The position numbers were made by a program, and so were the translations under genes. Below are positions 47,864 through 48,862 of a stretch of 48,862 nt of DNA, in pieces. Below the pieces are notes generated by a model. The model was not told the DNA's origin, ran no database searches, and saw nothing but the letters and a program-made list of their open reading frames with translations. This stretch comes from Bifidobacterium apri (GTDB taxonomy: Bacteria > Actinomycetota > Actinomycetes > Actinomycetales > Bifidobacteriaceae). Every line of letters starts with the position of its first letter. Positions within the stretch are counted from its first letter, which is position 1. The stretch is from NCBI RefSeq assembly GCF_009299485.1, contig NZ_WBSO01000015.1, forward strand, positions 1-48,862, read 5' to 3'.

Positions 47864-48655
47864 GCCGTCCCGATTCCTGCGGGTGGCAAGACCACGCTCA
47901 CGTGGGCTTTCGGCGACTCGACCGGAAAGGATCCCACCAAAAATTTTGCGAACAAAAAATCCCTGGCAGGCAAGTGGATGAAGCTGTATTATCAGGCGCA
48001 CTTGTTGAACGGCGCGCCCTTCAACACCGCAATCGGCAACGCCTATGATGTGACCTACCAGTACAGCCCGTACACGGCGCAAGGCGGGGAGAAAACCCCG
48101 ACCGAGCATCCGTACGTGTACACCTACAACCTTAAGTTGAGAAAGATCGATGGGGCTGACGCCGATAAGTACCTGGCTGGTGCACAATTCCAGATGTATA
48201 CCGACCAGGCTTGCACGCACAACGTGAAGTTCACGCAGGTTGACGGTACGTACGAGCACGATCCGAACGGAACGGTGACGGCGCTGACGACGGATTCGGA
48301 CGGCAAGATCAATATCGCCGGCATCGCGGGTTCCGCTGACGGGACGCACTATTATCTCAAGGAGATCAAGGCGCCTGCGGGCTACCGTTTGAACAGCGTC
48401 GTCATCGATGTTGCCGTGAAAGTGCCTGACTTCAAGGACCAGGCCGAGAACGCCAGGACGGATGGCGCGGTGCAGAACCTCACCTACAACGTGTACGCGC
48501 AGGGCGGATATTCGTCTGTGGACGGCAGCCTGCTGGTCATCAAGAACTTCCGCGGGTATCTGCCATCCACCGGTGCCAGGGGCATTGTCCTGACATCAAT
48601 CGCCGGTCTGCTGTTGATCGGTGTGGGCATGCTCATGATGCGCCGCAAGCAGTGA
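47864..48655 (+). pseudogene. 3' part of a SpaA-type sortase-anchored pilin
   Basis: The frame reads as pilin from about 47873 (IPAGGKTTLTWAFGD) to the stop at 48655, but no signal peptide, start codon with ribosome site or first domains precede it; an in-frame TAG is at 47807. Visible are an isopeptide-type domain, a CNA-B-like repeat with E-box YYLKEIKAPAGYRL, the sorting motif LPSTG, a membrane helix and a RRKQ tail. About 260 codons of an expected roughly 500 remain. Such shaft pilins form fimbriae linked by a class C sortase; no sortase gene is visible. ATG 47978 could start a 225-aa fragment but falls inside a domain. Read as a 5'-truncated gene or a silent cassette. Confidence 0.8.
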
Positions 48656-48748
48656 GCGTCTGCGCATCCTAGTCAACGGGACGAGGGTGGAAGGTGGATA
48701 CTCGAGCGAAGGCAGCGGATGTCGGCAGATAGTCGAGGGAGAGGTAAG

Positions 48749-48862
48749 ATGCCAGAGGACTCGTACTCTCATACGCATATCCACCACAGCGAGACGGGTC
48801 GTCAGCTAGTATACGCTACACGTCAACACATAGCCCGACCACTCATCATCAATAAAAACGAA
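48749..48862 (+). CDS. Possible start of a gene running off the window end
   Basis: ATG 48749 follows GGGAGAGG and the frame stays open to the last base (38 codons). Composition is more AT-rich than the pilin region. No family is recognisable, so the gene status is doubtful; a sortase would be expected here by pilus-locus convention, but nothing seen supports it. Confidence 0.25.
   Translation, partial: MPEDSYSHTHIHHSETGRQLVYATRQHIARPLIINKNE

Noticed and set aside
47978..48655. Complete 225-aa pilin starting at ATG 47978
   Set aside because: Homologous-looking pilin sequence continues upstream of this ATG in the same frame, there is no signal peptide, and no ribosome site.

Overview
The window looks like a chromosomal segment of a Bifidobacterium species or a close relative. 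It is GC-rich, with actinobacterial gene order such as argCJBDFR-GH and tyrS ... tlyA ... nadK-recN, a YtrA-type GntR regulator, short ATGA stop/start overlaps, and probable leaderless promoters. I could not run a database search, so the genus is an inference and the species is not assigned.

Layout. (1) 1-5128: the 3' end of an RTX (calcium-binding nonapeptide repeat) exoprotein, a HlyB-type ABC exporter with a degenerate C39-like domain, a HlyD-type adaptor, and an unrecognised 253-aa protein. This is a type I secretion module in an apparently monoderm background, with codon use that looks less GC-biased than the rest. (2) 5313-8854: a YwlG/DUF436 protein on the minus strand, then a MacB/FtsX-like permease with Ser-rich slippage-prone repeats and its ATPase. 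(3) 8855-9204: a cluster of palindromic repeats. (4) 9205-14821: a SpoU/TrmH rRNA methyltransferase, pheS-pheT and a DUF4190-like membrane protein. (5) 14873-25267: the arginine biosynthesis locus argC-J-B-D-F-R and argG-H, with near-identical ArgR-type operators before argC and argG. Between argR and argG lies a 1.1-kb gene-free stretch holding a 73-bp-period hairpin array. (6) 25269-40995: an HD phosphohydrolase, a PF06541-like membrane protein, a Q/P-rich lipoprotein, tyrS, a large RDG-rich TPR protein, a NagD-type HAD enzyme, a small conserved protein and tlyA. Three minus-strand genes follow (bactofilin-like, KtrA, KtrB), then nadK, recN, a second HAD phosphatase and a GntR regulator. (7) 41166-46711: thrC (minus), proA, a Bifidobacterium-type hypothetical, nadD and prs. 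(8) 46770-48862: tRNA-Gln(TTG) with its own promoter and a strong terminator, two more 73-bp-period hairpin arrays, and the 3' end of a SpaA-type sortase-anchored pilin with no visible 5' half.

Functionally most of the window is housekeeping: arginine from glutamate by the cyclic acetylated pathway, Phe and Tyr tRNA charging, NAD(P), PRPP, proline and threonine synthesis, K+ uptake and DNA repair. The accessory material is at the two ends and in the intergenic arrays. The observations I find most worth pursuing are the RTX/type I module in a bifidobacterial genome, and the three arrays with an exact 73-bp period in which a short hairpin (stem 5-8 bp, loop 6 nt) is kept while its sequence changes.
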